Source: Corallium rubrum
Taxonomy: Eukaryota > Cnidaria > Anthozoa > Scleralcyonacea > Coralliidae
DNA: 64,000 nucleotides
Direction of reading: 5' to 3'
Assembly (NCBI GenBank): GCA_964035015.1
Contig: OZ036015.1
Span: forward strand, 2,727,501 to 2,791,500
The notes under the pieces were generated by a model. It was not told the origin of the DNA and ran no database searches. It saw nothing but the letters and a program-made list of their open reading frames with translations. Each line of letters starts with the position of its first letter. Within the stretch, counting starts at the first letter, position 1. A program made the position numbers and the translations under genes. Positions 33,057 through 44,870 of the stretch are shown one piece after another.

Positions 33057-33084
33057 CAAATAAATAAATAAATAAATAAATATA

Positions 33085-33135
<51 letters not shown>

Positions 33136-33137
33136 AA
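33057..33137 (+). repeat. (AAAT)n microsatellite
   Basis: About 20 AAAT units, 27 bp from the SUEL exon acceptor of Gene B. Confidence 0.95.
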
Positions 33138-33214
33138 ATATATATTGCCAGCTATGCATTATATATATTTAAAAAACTCATTAATAATTCATTTAAATAT
33201 TTCAAATATATTTA

Positions 33215-33382
33215 TATGTAATATATCATACACGAGAAGCCGTTTATTATCTGATTTGAAAACACCGAGAAGTGTGTTGAAAAACGACGGCCCGAGTTTT
33301 TTTAACTCACTTCGAGGTGTTTTTAAATCAGATAGTGAACGGCTTTCGAGTGTATGGTATAGCTTCTCAAACAAATCAGTAT
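33215..33382. repeat. Palindromic element (~165 bp)
   Basis: Arms catacacgagaagccgttta and mirror (gaacggctttcgagtgtatg), with inner gatttgaaaacaccgag / ctcggtgtttt-like pairing and a gcccgag...cgaagtg centre. Belongs to the class of small palindromes seen at 34300, 34715, 34980 and 42950. Confidence 0.75.
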
Positions 33383-33674
33383 TTAAAGAGAAATTTGAGG
33401 TAAAACTTGACTTAATTTATGGGCGTTTACTAACACATTTCACAAACAACGTCTCGGTTGATTGCCATTATGTTTTCATCATGAATTATTAATGAGTTTG
33501 AGAAATACATAAGATATAAATTTCAAGCACGTAATCTAATTGTTAAATATGAGTCACCTTTACCTTAAAAAGAATAAAAGATAAAAATATTAAGTTAACA
33601 AAATAAGAAATATAAATATCAAAGTATAATTATTCAGAATTGAATAAAAAATATTAGTGCTAAATTAAGCTTAC

Positions 33675-34103
33675 CAAATGTAAACTTTTGTATATCCGTG
33701 TTGCATGTTGTGGTTCGCTTTAGATAAGTTCCTTCTGAAGGTGTTGTTGATCCATGAGGAATAGCACAATATGATCCATTATACATGCTTAACGAACCTG
33801 ACATTGTCTGGTTTAAACGAAATCGTAGTTCCCTAACGAATTTTTTATTGCCTGTCACCAACGCCACATACACGAGGAATCTGTCCTTATACTTTGCCGC
33901 ATTTCTTGCAATTAAAGTTCCATCCTTAGCAATGTTATGTACATATTCATTATCAATAAAATGAAACTGAGCATTAGGATGTAAACAACCGTCGTGAAAC
34001 TCCACATAATATATCGATCCCCAATCTCCTCCTGCAAAACGACCTTGCTTGAGCTTTACACAAAGTCCAGATTCAGAATGTTTTATGAAAAATCCTTGAA
34101 AGC
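33675..34103 (-). CDS. Gene B exon: unrecognised Cys-containing extracellular module
   Basis: A 429-bp exon (143 codons, phase 1 at both ends) with acceptor ttacag at 34104 and donor gtaagc below 33675. It reads GFQGFFIKHSESGLCVK at the start and ends TTCNTDIQKFTFG. It has repeated aromatic/Gly strands, Cys pairs (GLC, GCL, YCA, TTC) and a W-G-S-I-Y-Y stretch, consistent with a compact beta-rich lectin-like fold, possibly a beta-trefoil. I do not recognise the family with confidence. As the most 5' exon found it is probably near the N-terminus; its first codon is split, so an upstream signal-peptide exon must exist. Confidence 0.75.
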
Positions 34104-34114
34104 CTGTAATGGAA

Positions 34115-34302
34115 AAATTATATATATAAATATATATATATTTGTGAAATTCATTAATAATTCATGAGTTTTGCAGCCAATCCAATTTCAGAAATTACGT
34201 CACATGTATACCCCTGTAAACCCCATACGAACCACTAGTGCTTGTAACTAATTAGCATCTCAATATGATTATCCCAAAGGGATTTTTACTATTTATTCAT
34301 TT
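34115..34302. other. Dispersed repeat piece (accactagtgcttg family)
   Basis: cactagtgcttgtaactaat and following 70 bp recur at 35838-35915. Precedes a palindrome in both places. No coding signal. Confidence 0.6.
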
Positions 34303-34412
34303 CACAAGTTGTTTACAACACTCGCGTCCTTGTTGTATTGAATATACAATCACTCGCCTTCGGCTCGTGATTGTATAATTCAATACAACACGGCCGCTCG
34401 TGTTGTAAACAT
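34302..34412. repeat. Palindrome with TTCGG centre
   Basis: gttgtattgaatatacaatc pairs with gattgtataattcaatacaa, and gtttacaacactcgcg with cgagtgttgtaaac-like sequence; centre actcgccttcggctcg. A copy with a deleted left arm lies at 35915-35980. Followed by (TA)n at 34418-34475. Confidence 0.8.
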
Positions 34413-34475
<63 letters not shown>

Positions 34476-34714
34476 TGCACATACAAGCATAATAATTTGT
34501 AGTTAGTTTTAATAAAGTCTTTATTGATGCTTTATATATATTTCATTTATTATTGAGTCGGTTTTCTTGTTCTTCCAAGGGTTTTATATCGCATAAAGCC
34601 CTTGAATAATAATTACAGTAGATACGAAATGAACAAAAAATCAAGGAAAATCTTTGCCCAAGGTAGAAAAAATAGACAAAACTTTGTTGGAAAACCTCCT
34701 CAATGATAAATTAA

Positions 34715-34825
34715 GTCAGATAAATCCCTCGAACGTGGGATTTATGCGATATAAAGCCCTCGGACGCTGCGCGTCCTTGGGTCTTTATATAGCATAAATC
34801 CCTCGTTCTCGGGATTTATCTATTA
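34715..34825. repeat. Palindrome (gataaatccctcg family)
   Basis: gataaatccctcgaacgtgg ... ccctcgttctcgggatttat with inner gatataaagccctcggacgc / gcgtccttgggtctttatat. Two nested arm pairs separated by a GCGC centre. Confidence 0.8.
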
Positions 34826-34979
34826 CTTATATCATGAATTATTAATGAATAATTCATGAGGAAAACACAAAGGAAATCAGTACCGTGTCTGTGGTTCCCG
34901 TTTGGATATCGGAGGAAGAAATTACATAAATTAAGCCAAGTTTCATCTCGATTTTCTCTTAAAATACTGATTTGTTTGA

Positions 34980-35130
34980 GATGTAATATATCATACACGA
35001 GGAGGAGTGTTTCATCAGGAAATCCAAACGCCTCGAAGTTTGTTAAAAAACCTCGGCTTCGCCTCGGTTTTCAACAAACGTCTCAGGTGTTTGGATATCC
35101 TGATGAAACATTTCTCCTCGTGTATGTTTA
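34980..35130. repeat. Palindrome (cacgaggaggagtg family)
   Basis: catacacgaggaggagtgtt and mirror aacatttctcctcgtgtatg; inner part cctcggcttcgcctcgg with flanking acaaac. The outer arms also occur at 4790-4830 and 5510-5545, so this family recurs in Gene B introns. Confidence 0.8.
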
Positions 35131-35134
35131 ATGA

Positions 35135-35975
35135 GGGTCTATATATGTGATATAGATTCCTCTTGATTTACATAAACTTTAGCTTTGATTTTCTCGACTT
35201 GGACGTCTTTTTTAGAAAAATTACTACACCAATGAACTTACCAAATAGATCGTTTTAGAAGTAATTTACAGAATTCGTGTCCGTTCTGTATCGGCTCCAC
35301 CTCGTGTCTGCATACCCCGATAAAGAACGGCCACTCCTTCTGTAAATAGTTTATATACAGTGTGTATAAAAAAACGGAACCCTTAGAAAATGAATTAGTA
35401 TTCTTTTAAAACAGCCTACTATAGTAGTTTGAAAGCCCCAAAAGCGCTGCGTTATAAATTAATCAGCACATAAGGGCTTGCTCATATGAGCCGGGCTACC
35501 CTGCTAACCGGGATGATTTGTGTCACGAAAATCTTTCCTGGGCCGCAAAACAAGATTTCAATCAACTTTAGGATGCTATTACATCTAAACTAAACTAATT
35601 CTTTATTGTAAATTGATTTTATACATGTTTTAAAGCCACAGTAAGGTCCAAACAAAACAAGCCAGCCCTAAGTTAAACAAGAAGAGAAAAAGCTTTTAAA
35701 TATGCATATACTTCAAGTTATCTTAATTTCCCAGGTGTATTAGACAGTGTGTTTTTACGCATCCGTGGCTCAGAAGTGTTTAGGGCTTTCAAACTACTAC
35801 AATAGGTTGTTTGAACAGAATACTAATTCCCATACAAACCACTAGTGCTTGTAACTAATTAGCATCTCAATATGATTATCCCAAAGAGATTTTTACTATT
35901 TATTCCTTTCACAAGTTGTTTTTCGGCTCGTGATTGTATAATTCAATACAACATGGCCGCTCGTGTTGTAAACAT

Positions 35976-36021
<46 letters not shown>

Positions 36022-36490
36022 TGACAATTTATAGTTTATATAAATAATGGTTAATGATATAGCAATTTCAATTTGTTCTGTCCACGAAGTCATCACGTGC
36101 TTAGCTGACAGTCTGTACATGACTATTGCGTACTGGAATAACTCATTGTCTCAAGAATACAACCTTTGTCTGTGCTACAACAAAGGCATCAAACCAAGCA
36201 CTAATCCTAGGTATGCCATTAGTCACTCCGACCATTCGCGCATCTACTTCCCTGGAGTAAGTTACTCCGATATTGCATGGTGAAAGAAAAAGAAAGTAAA
36301 GTAAAAAAAAGTTCCCCGTCCTTCTAACAACTATTCAATCAGCAGGAATATGTAAAATTAGTAATTGTCATTTATCAATAAAAATGTTTTCGGAACGAGA
36401 AGTGGTGTCCTCCAGGCCACACCACCCAAGGTCCTATCTAAAAGGAGTGCCCTTCATTGCGTATAATCATTAATATAATACATTACAAAA
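35135..36490. other. Non-coding with dispersed repeats
   Basis: 35146-35250 (gatatagattcctcttgatt, tttagctttgattttctcga) recurs at 38385-38500 and 51037-51130. 35450-35560 has an element with ctcatatgagccgggctacc. (TA)n at 35978-36018. No exon recognised. Confidence 0.5.
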
Positions 36491-37168
36491 ATGCAATACC
36501 ATAGCGAAAGGAATCCATTTAAAAAAATATTTTTTTTGACGTTTCGTTACTTAACCAGTAACATCTTCAGAATGACTTAAGGTTACATTGAATATACTTA
36601 TATATAACATTAATATAGTTTCATATTACAAGAAAAAACGGTAAAAAGGAGATTAAAACAATTTAAAATTTTAAACTATAAACGATCAAAAAAGAGATTA
36701 AACAATTTTAAATTTAGAATTATATAATAGACCAATGAAATGCTTACCAGGTGACAAGTACAAAACAGTTCGTTGTTTTGATATATATTTTATTTCTGTC
36801 ATCTTTATTTTTTCTTTGTCTTTTATGTTATTTCACACCTCATCTTATTATGTTCATCTTTCATCACATTATTCACACATTTCTGTTTTGTACTTGTCAC
36901 CTGGTAAGCATTTCATTGGTCTATTATATAATTTAAAATTGTTTAATCTCTTTTTTGATCGTTTATAGTTTAAAATTTTAAATTGTTTTAATCTCCTTTT
37001 TACCGTTTTTTCTTGTAATATGAAACTATATTAATGTTATATATAAGTATATTCAATGTAATCTTAAGTCATTCTGAAGATGTTACTGGTTAAGTAACGA
37101 AACGTCAAAAAATGTATTTTGTTTTTTTTTAAATGGTTTCCTTTCGCTATGGTATTGCATTTTAAAAT
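36488..37168. repeat. Fold-back element with 280-bp arms and GTTACT hairpin motif
   Basis: Left arm from gcaataccatagcgaaagga to aggtgacaagtacaaaacag (36770) is mirrored from ttctgttttgtacttgtcac (36885) to tttcgctatggtattgcatt. Loop about 115 bp. Each arm contains ctgaagatgttactggttaa then gtaacgaaacgtc: a perfect GTTACT/AGTAAC hairpin between TGAAGA and GAAACGTC. Frames inside are not genes. Confidence 0.9.
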
Positions 37169-37244
37169 TTTGACCTGGGCCCATATTCATTTTGCGATTA
37201 CGGTTTCCGTCTGGTAAATCACTTGCTGTAATACATTCCGTTAC

Positions 37245-37380
37245 ATTGAATTACATTACATTACATTACATTACATTACATTACATTACATTGCGTTGCG
37301 TTGCGTTGCGTTGCGTTGCGTTGCGTTGCGTTGCGTTGCGTTGCGTTGCGTTGCGTTGCGTTGCGTTGCGTTGCGTTGCA
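37245..37380 (+). repeat. Compound (TTACA)n-(TTGCG)n microsatellite
   Basis: About eight TTACA units switch abruptly to about 18 TTGCG units in the same 5-bp register, the two differing by two A-to-G changes. Confidence 0.95.
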
Positions 37381-37384
37381 GTCC

Positions 37385-39070
37385 CAAGAGTAATCCCAAC
37401 ACCGTCCTCGTTGCACATACAACGTCAACTGAAGCGTTTTGACGTTTTCAAGACGACGTTGTGGCAAGGAACAGCAAAAGTTGTTAGTTTACTTGGGCGT
37501 TAAGTCTATTATACGTCATGTTGTCGAAGCTATGGCTGCCTTTTAAAGATCTTACAAAATACATAAAACATACAATATACGATGTCCTCATCCGTGGTTT
37601 CTTTTAAATGTAGTAACTTAATTGTCGTTGTCGTCCTACGGTTCTAGCTTGCTTAAGGTCCCTGTTAGGGACTTTAAGAAAACACAGCGATTACGACTAC
37701 GGCAACGTGTTTGAACAATAGAATTTTATGTCATATACAAAGAACTTTGGCAAATGAAGGTCCCAAGAGTAATTTTCATGCCGTCGTGACTCTGTTGACA
37801 ACGTAGAAAAAGCATTTTTACGTTGTAAAGACAATGCAAAACCTGAATCACTACAGAAGCCTTGGGAAAGCTTAACCTTACTCTCGCGACTAGCATAGAT
37901 TGAACAAGTGTATCTATTCAGGAATTTAAGAACATGGCGAGTCCGTGCGATAATGTATCTTGAAATTTGAATGTATAAATACACCACCATTTAATATCAC
38001 TGTCAAACTTTCTACCGTAGCCGTAGTCCGTTGTCTGAATCTTAAAGTCCCTATTAATGCCGTCCATAAACCGGAAAAGATACTCAAACATCAATCGTGA
38101 TGCGCTAATGAATAGTTGAACAATGTTGGGTCATTAAAATCCATTCATTCCACCGAGTTTTCATTTCGTTTGTGGGTACGAGTACGAAAAATGTTAACAA
38201 TAAATACATCGTTCACAGAAAGTGTGAAGTTGAACCCTAGCTCGTCTTTATCCCATGAGCTGACTATATAGCTTCACAAATACTGTCTCAGTATAATATA
38301 ATTGTACATATTAATTGAACTTCAAAAGCTCATTAATAATTCACAAAGGACAAAGAAAATCCATGTTTCTAATGTCTTAAATGATAAAGAAACCTCCTGA
38401 TTTACATAAACTTTAGCTTTGATTTCCTCGGCTTAGACAACGTTGTTTTTCACAATTACTACGCCAATGAACTGCTCAAATAGATCGTTTTTAAACCTAC
38501 TCAAATTAAATCAAATTAAATCTGATAAAGCACTGCTGTTCATGTTTTAAATGTTACAGTTAGCCCACTTAAGCGCTATAAACCACTAAAGCATCCTTGA
38601 CAAATTGCTTCCTTATTCGTTTGTGTCTACGACACGAAATAACAAGTTATTATGCATAAAAATGTCAGGTATAGGCCCGTCTGGCTTTCAAGCAATTTAG
38701 CAGTTCACAAATATTTGCATAGCACTTTAGTTCAACAAACCTGATGTATGTCTATTACTTCAACGATATGCTTCACTTAAACACCTTAAACACTAAGTTA
38801 TTCTCAACAAGTTTCTTCCTTATTTTCTCGGGATGCATATACTACACAAATTGAAGACCTTCTTTATCAATATTTCCTCAGTACTTTAGTGTAACTAAAC
38901 AGAGGTTATGTATACACCATTAACTGAACGATATGCTTCACTTAAACTTGATGAACGACAAGCCTTCCTTGATAAGCTTTTCCCTATTTCCTCGTACGTA
39001 ACGGACACTCATCCAAATTGAAGATTTTCCCCAGCTTAACAAAGAACCTTGTTCCAAAGTGGACATAATC
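37385..39070. other. No recognised gene
   Basis: Intergenic DNA between Gene A and the first known exon of Gene B. Only the dispersed 38385-38500 repeat was recognised. The missing Gene B 5' exon(s) could lie here, but no signal-peptide exon with a matching phase-1 donor could be identified. Confidence 0.4.
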
Positions 39071-39077
39071 AGTATAT

Positions 39078-39290
39078 TAACTCACTCCTGTCCAAGGGCT
39101 TCCAAGAGGTGAATAAAATCGTATGGCGTTAGCCAGAATAAAATACTAAAGACCGATTCGGACAAGAAAACGTTAAAGAGATGGTTTATAACTCATTCCT
39201 GTCCGAGGGCTTCCCCAGAGGTGAATAAAATCGTCTCGCGTTTAGCCAGAATAAAATACTAAAGACCAATTCGGACAGGAAAGAGCTTTA
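39078..39290 (-). mobile_element. Dimeric TTAA-flanked MITE, second locus
   Basis: Two copies (39078-39175 and 39190-39290) in minus orientation with the same spacer (aaagagatggtttat) as the dimer inside the LINE at 24030-24235. Arms and interior about 85-90% alike by eye. Confidence 0.85.
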
Positions 39291-40205
39291 GATACAGTTA
39301 GTTATCGAAGAAAAAGGTGTTGACGTTTCGTATATTCATATGTGAACAAGCGACTTCCTTGTTTGTACAATACATGTATGGTTTAAGCGACAAAATATAC
39401 TCTACGAGTACAGCTTTATGATCTATGCTGCACAATATATACAATAACACACCAAAGATGTAATCTAATACGAAAGCCAAGTTCTCAGAGCTTTGTAAGT
39501 GTTCATTTAACTAATAGATCACGATATTTCTAAATCTCGACACGCAACAATCAAATAGGAGATATTATATAATAATATATAATTATATATATATACCAAT
39601 GACTATATTAATGATTATTTTATACCTTTTATCAAAATGGCCAAGAAACAGAACAAGGATATTGTCGAGGATGCCAAGCCCTTCATTTCGCCAAACCTCT
39701 GTTTGTTTCAAGAACGTTTCACTTCTCTTCCGCGTTCTTTCGGTTTCGTGTCTTTTACAATTACATGCAGAATACTTTATATTTATGCAAATTAACTCAC
39801 GCTTCAATAACTGCTGTAAAGTTCCCAAAACATAGATGCCCCCGTTGCTTTCGAGAATAGCGTCCATTGGAGCTGGAGAAGCCGTTCAGCTAGCAAAAAA
39901 GAGTTGAAGTAATGTTTTTGCTCTACAAGCTGTCGTTAGTTAGTATAGTACTTTCAGTTTAGAGTTTGTAAAGTTTTGTTAGTTCTTGCTCTACAAGCTG
40001 TCGTTAGTTAGTATAGTACTTTTAGCTTGGAGTTTGTAAAGTTTTGTTAGTTCTTGCTCTACAAGCTGTCGTTAGTTAGTATAGTACTTTCAGCTTGGAG
40101 TTTGTAAAGTTTTGTTAGTTCTTGCTCTACAAGCTGTCGTTGGTTAGTATAGTACTTTCATGCATGCCTACCTTATACACTAACCTGACTCACTAGTGTG
40201 TTTAT
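39290..40205. other. Non-coding with a 68-bp tandem repeat
   Basis: 39917-40160 holds about 3.6 units of 68 bp (ttgctctacaagctgtcgtt, agtatagtactttcag). 39583-39867 carries overlapping unrelated frames on both strands with no domain. A minus-strand ATG at 39867 followed by a good gtgagt donor near 39800 (peptide MDAILESNGGIYVLGTLQQL) could be a first exon but has no signal-peptide character; left unassigned. Confidence 0.5.
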
Positions 40206-40215
40206 TGCCTAGCCT

Positions 40216-41435
40216 ATGACAATGATGATAGTGGTGGTGGTGGTGGTGGTGGTGGTGGTGGTGGTGATGCTGACCAATGATGATGGTGATAATGGTGGTT
40301 ATAGTGATGATGGTGATGGAAATGATGGTAATGATGGTAATGATGGTAATGATGGTGATGATAGTGATAGTGATGATGATAGTGATGATGATAGTGATGA
40401 TGATAGTGATGATGATGGTGATCATGATGAAGATTGTGATAGTGATGATGATAGTGATGATGATGATGGTGGTGATGGTGGTGGTGATGATAGTGATGAT
40501 AGTGATGATGATAGTGATGATGGTGATCATGATGAAGATTGTGATAGTGATGATGATAGTGATGATGGTGATCATGATGAAGATTGTGATAGTGATGATG
40601 ATAGTGATGATGATGATGATGATGATGGTGGTGATGGTGGTGGTGGTGATGATAGTGATGATGATAGTGATGATGATGATGATGATGATGGTGGTGATGG
40701 TGGTGGTGATGAGGATGGTGATGATGGTTGTGGTAATGGTGATGATGGTGATAATTGTGATAATGATAATGATAATGATAATGATGATTGTGATAATGTT
40801 GATGATGATGCTGATAATAGTGATGATGGTGATAATGATGGTGATGGTGGTAATGATGGTGGTTTTAGAAATGGTGATGATGGTGATGACAATGATGGTG
40901 GTGATAATGGTGGTTGGAGTAATGGTGATGATGATGGTGGTGGTGATGATGGTCGTGATGATAGTGGTTGTGGTATGGTGATGATGATGATGATGATGAT
41001 AATGATGATGGTGGTTGTAGTAATGGTGATGAAGGTGATGATTGTGATAATGATGATTGTGATGATGTTGATGGTGGTGATGATAATAGTGATGATGGTG
41101 ATGATGATGGTGATGGTGGTAATGGTGATGATGGTGGTTTTAGAAATGGTGATGGTGGTTGTAGTAATGGTGATGATGGTAATGGTGGTGGTGGTGATGG
41201 TGATGATGGTGGTTTTAGAAATGGTGATGATGGTGGTTGTAGTAATGGTGATGATGATGATGGTGGTGGTGATGGTGGTTGTAGTAATGGTGATGATGAT
41301 GGTGGTGGTAATGATGATAATGATGATGGTAATGATGATGATAGTGATGATAGTGATGATGGCGGTTGTAATGATGGTGATAATGGTGATGATGATGGTA
41401 GTGATGGTAATGATGATGATGGTGATCACACTACA
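40216..41435 (+). repeat. (GAT/GGT)n imperfect triplet array
   Basis: About 1.2 kb of GAT, GGT, AGT and AAT triplets, giving long frames in several phases (Asp-rich, Met/Val-rich, Ile/Thr-rich). Higher-order blocks such as gatcatgatgaagattgtga recur. No gene. Confidence 0.95.
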
Positions 41436-41774
41436 GTATGTAAATGACCTTTAATTAAAGCAGGACTACAGTCCATTTTGCAAATGCTCTTTGATTTTGC
41501 TGTTGAGGGCCCCACTGGAAATCCAATATATACTCATTCTCATTCTACACAATCAATACTTGATATTGATCTTGTTCGTAAACAAGCTATGCAAATCATT
41601 AGACACAACCATGCAAAGACTTCGTCAAGCACTGATAGTCGCAGCAAACAATATTATACCAGCAGAGATACCTCTAACGTAATATTTATTCAAAACTTTT
41701 CAGAGATGGGAGAAAATTTAAAGAAGCAAACTAAAAACAGATCAGAAAATTGCTGTTGTGTATTACAATACAGG

Positions 41775-42395
41775 ATCAGGTGTACAAATATCTAGATAAC
41801 CTAGACTGTGTGGCAGTACGACTTTTTGCGATGGACTTTAGAAAGGCATTTGACTTTGTTAAGCATAATCTTTTATCCACAGTCCCTAGAATTATATTGT
41901 CTGGAGACGCGGCGAACATCAATTAAAGCGGTTAACAATGGGCTACAATTTAGGTTGAGGGTGGCAAATAAGGTGCACAATGTTTTGTTTTACGTTCATT
42001 AATATTTATAAAGCAACGCTGCTATTGGTTGATTGCTTCATTATAGCAAAAATACAATGTGTTCAGGAAGCGTTAAGGTGAAATAAGGTGCACAAACGTG
42101 AACAAAAACCTAGAAAAAAACTTTGGCCGCGTTTCCAGACAATTTATTTCTAGGGACTATGTTTTATCTAATAATTAAACAATTACCTTTAAACCCATAT
42201 ATCATTAACTGGCACCTTAGCTTTCTCAAATTAGATAGACAACAGCGCGTTGTTCATAATAATTATTTCTGTGACTGGAAGGCGGTTGATAAGGGGACAA
42301 CTCAGGGTAGTGTAAGTGGCCCATACCTTTTTAATATTTTTCTAAACGACCTTGAAGTTAATATGACACCTCATCTCTATTCAAATATGGCATAA
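41775..42395 (+). pseudogene. LINE reverse transcriptase fragment, split by a MITE
   Basis: Before the insertion: [20 protein letters not shown] then [12 protein letters not shown] (RT motif A). After it: [46 protein letters not shown] (motif B). The catalytic xADD motif is absent and a frameshift is present. Interrupted by the MITE at 41878-42161. Confidence 0.87.
41878..42161. mobile_element. 284-bp MITE with 7-bp target duplication (copy 2)
   Basis: Ends CACAGTCCCTAGAATTATAT and mirror (tttatttctagggactatg); flanked by TTTTATC at 41871-41877 and 42162-42168. Inverted relative to copy 1 at 16903-17183. Removing it and one duplication rejoins the LINE motif A region, which confirms the borders. 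Confidence 0.9.
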
Positions 42396-42403
42396 TGTGT
42401 TTG

Positions 42404-42685
42404 AATTTGTGTTCTCTGGATTTAAGTTTTTTAAAGTTTGAGCTTTCAACTCGGTCCTTCGAGTCTTCGTCAGAAATAAGGTGGTTAGAGTTTGGGTTCT
42501 TCGTTTATATTATTTGGATTATGTTGTGATATGTGATCCGAGCGTCTCATTGGTTTGTTGTTTTTGGTAGATTTTTGATTGGTTGGTGTTCCCAAACTCT
42601 AACCACCTTATTTCTGACGAAGACTCGAAGGACCGAGTTGAAAGCTCAAACTTTAAAAAACTTAAATCCAGAGAACACAAATTCA

Positions 42686-42692
<7 letters not shown>
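42404..42692. repeat. Fold-back element with GACTCG hairpin motif
   Basis: Arms of about 95 bp: gtttgaatttgtgttctctg ... and the mirror ending cagagaacacaaattcaaac, loop about 85 bp. The right arm reads tttctgacgaagactcgaag then gaccgagttgaaagctc: hairpin ACTCG/CGAGT between TGACGA and GAAAGC. Followed directly by (AT)n 42690-42752. Confidence 0.88.
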
Positions 42693-42759
<67 letters not shown>

Positions 42760-42839
42760 GAAGTATAGTTACCTTAAAGTCTTCGCTATACCAGAGGTTT
42801 CACCCTAAACGAGTTCATCGGGCGACTCTCTCTTATCCA

Positions 42840-43059
42840 ATTATTATCCAATAATAGGATAAAACTTGTCGACAAAACTCGAAAAATCTTGATCGAAACT
42901 CTTCGAAATTGACGAAACCTTGTTCGAAAACCTCCTCAATCGTGATATAAGTCGGTGATATACCTCGAACTTGGGATATATGTCATATATTGACCCTTGG
43001 GACCTTCGGCCCCTCGGGTCAATATATGACTTATATCCCGCGTTCTCGGTATATAACCT

Positions 43060-43129
<70 letters not shown>

Positions 43130-43255
43130 TGAAATTCATTACTAATTCATGAGTTTTGCAGCCAATAATTCTAAATATCGAAATAGTTGGCCATCGATAA
43201 TGGTGGTAGGCCACATTTTAACAAGGCTCTGACCAAGTTCGATTAAACGGCCACG
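42840..43255. repeat. Palindrome, (TA)n and dispersed repeat
   Basis: 42950-43062: tatacctcgaacttgggata ... tatcccgcgttctcggtata with inner catatattgacccttggg / cctcgggtcaatatatg. (TA)n at 43062-43124. 43130-43175 (gtgaaattcattactaattc, atgagttttgcagccaat) also occurs at 34143-34190. Confidence 0.78.
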
Positions 43256-43662
43256 ATGGCAACGATTTTAGAGGTTAAGGATCTTCTTAAGAAGGAACTA
43301 GCTCCAATTCATTCTAAACTAGAAAAAATGATGACTACATTCGAAGATTTAAGTACAACAGTTAAATATTTGTATCTCGAATAACTGATTTACTTATGTA
43401 TTTTTTAAGAACTTTCTCTTCTTTATCGAAAACTTCAAAGTCAACTTCAATATTTCTTCTTTGATTTTCTTGCCTCTTTTTTTACAAAACCAAAATAGCT
43501 GGAGGCTAACCTGAAAACTTTACAGTTTATTTAGCCTTCAGGCTCTAACATTAATGTATATTCTCACTATTAACAAATACTTGTAATTTTTCTATTCTTT
43601 CTTGTAAAAACTATTCTTGTAATTATGTATCATGAGCAAATAAATTTGAATTGAATTGAAAA
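43255..43662 (+). mobile_element. Internally deleted LINE: ORF1 start joined to 3' tail
   Basis: 43255-43384 begins ATGGCAACGATT and encodes MATILEVKDLLKKELAPIHS, KLEKMMTTFEDLSTTVKYLY, a Leu/Lys coiled-coil N-terminus typical of LINE ORF1, then stops. From about 43500 a 3'-UTR-like A/T-rich stretch ends gagcaaataaatttgaattg with a (TTGAA)n tail. The central RT part is missing. Confidence 0.6.
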
Positions 43663-43799
43663 AAAAGTTGGTCAAACGTAGAATTGCTGCTGTAATTGCT
43701 AAACATGTTTTCCCAGCTTTATTGGTTACTCTTAGATTAACATTCAGAACACTTTCAGACTTTCAGTGACTTTTGATTGTTTCATAAAAATAAAATGTT

Positions 43800-43895
43800 C
43801 CTGTCTTGTCTTGTTTTGTTTTGTTTTGTTTTGTTTTGTTTTGTTTTGTTTTGTTTTGTTTTGTTTTGTTTTGTTTTGTTTTGTTTTGTTTTGCC
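43800..43895 (+). repeat. (TTTTG)n microsatellite
   Basis: About 18 perfect units. Confidence 0.96.
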
Positions 43896-44234
43896 CAGCT
43901 CCTAAATACCGGTTTATACATTACAAGTATTTCATTCTTCTGCACTGTATTACATTGAAATTGCACTCCTCTCGACCAATCAGGATGCAGTACATTTTAC
44001 TATTATCAGAAGTAGATTTACCACCCACCCCCCCCCCCCCTCTCCGGATGGCACAAATTTCCTCTGTGGGGGAGGTATGGATCTTTTCTGGAATGACCCA
44101 TTCCTTATACATTACTGAACATCTCTATATTCTAATTCATATTGTCTTCAAAATTACAAGAATTCTGCTAGGAAAGTAGAATTTTCTGTCCAAATTGTTT
44201 GTTTGGTAACTGCAATCTTGTAGTTAGGAGGAAT

Positions 44235-44870
44235 GTATGAGCATGTGACCTATGGAAGGAATCTTACTCTTGACCCTTGGGAAGCTTGTTTTATTGTTTT
44301 AATAACTTTGCCATACACGTTACAAACATAAATACAGACATTAAGACAACAGGCTGGGTAACCGCAACAGCTAGTGCCAATTACTGCGGCCCCAAAACAA
44401 GTACGATTTAACTGGTACTTTAAAAATACATAACGATATACAACATACATTAAATACATTAAATTTACTACGATATCTACTAAAAGCAACACGATGGTGG
44501 GTTCATAAGGCTTCGAGCGGTGTTGCATTTTAAACATATGCTTTTCCATGTTCGTGGGTCGCCTACGTCATATGTGTTGTTAAGTGTGTTAATGTAGTAG
44601 TTGAATAGTAACTTCTTGAAGTTTGAGAGTGTGATGTTTTATGTTGTAGTTTTTGGTAGTATGTTCCATGTTCTTGTTGTCCAAATTGTGTATGATTTTT
44701 GGTAGGTCGAAGTATTACATTTTTTGGTTTGATATTTGTCGCAGTCAGGGTTGGATGATCTTGTTTGTTTGTTTGTTTGTTTGTTTGTGAAGTTGAGGAG
44801 TTGGTAGAGTGGTCTTGTTGAGGGTGTTGATGCCGTGGTTACTCAAACGCTAAACAAACATACTTTTCCT
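44235..44870 (-). pseudogene. LINE ORF2 C-terminal fragment
   Basis: Minus strand reads SSNPDCDKYQTKKCNTST, TIWTTRTWNILPKTTT, a stop, then NITLSNFKKLLFNYYIN, YDVGDPRTWKSICLKCNTAR, the usual end of coral/fish-type LINE ORF2 (WN-LP, YY, WK-x-x-C-x-x-C). 5'-truncated; a (TTTG)n lies at 44759-44787. Confidence 0.72.

Noticed and set aside
39583..39867. Candidate first exon of Gene B (MDAILESNGG...)
   Set aside because: Has an ATG and a gtgagt donor, but no signal peptide, and the donor phase cannot be shown to fit the next exon with confidence.
40216..41454. 412-codon Asp-rich frame and overlapping frames
   Set aside because: Imperfect GAT/GGT triplet array; several frames open on both strands.
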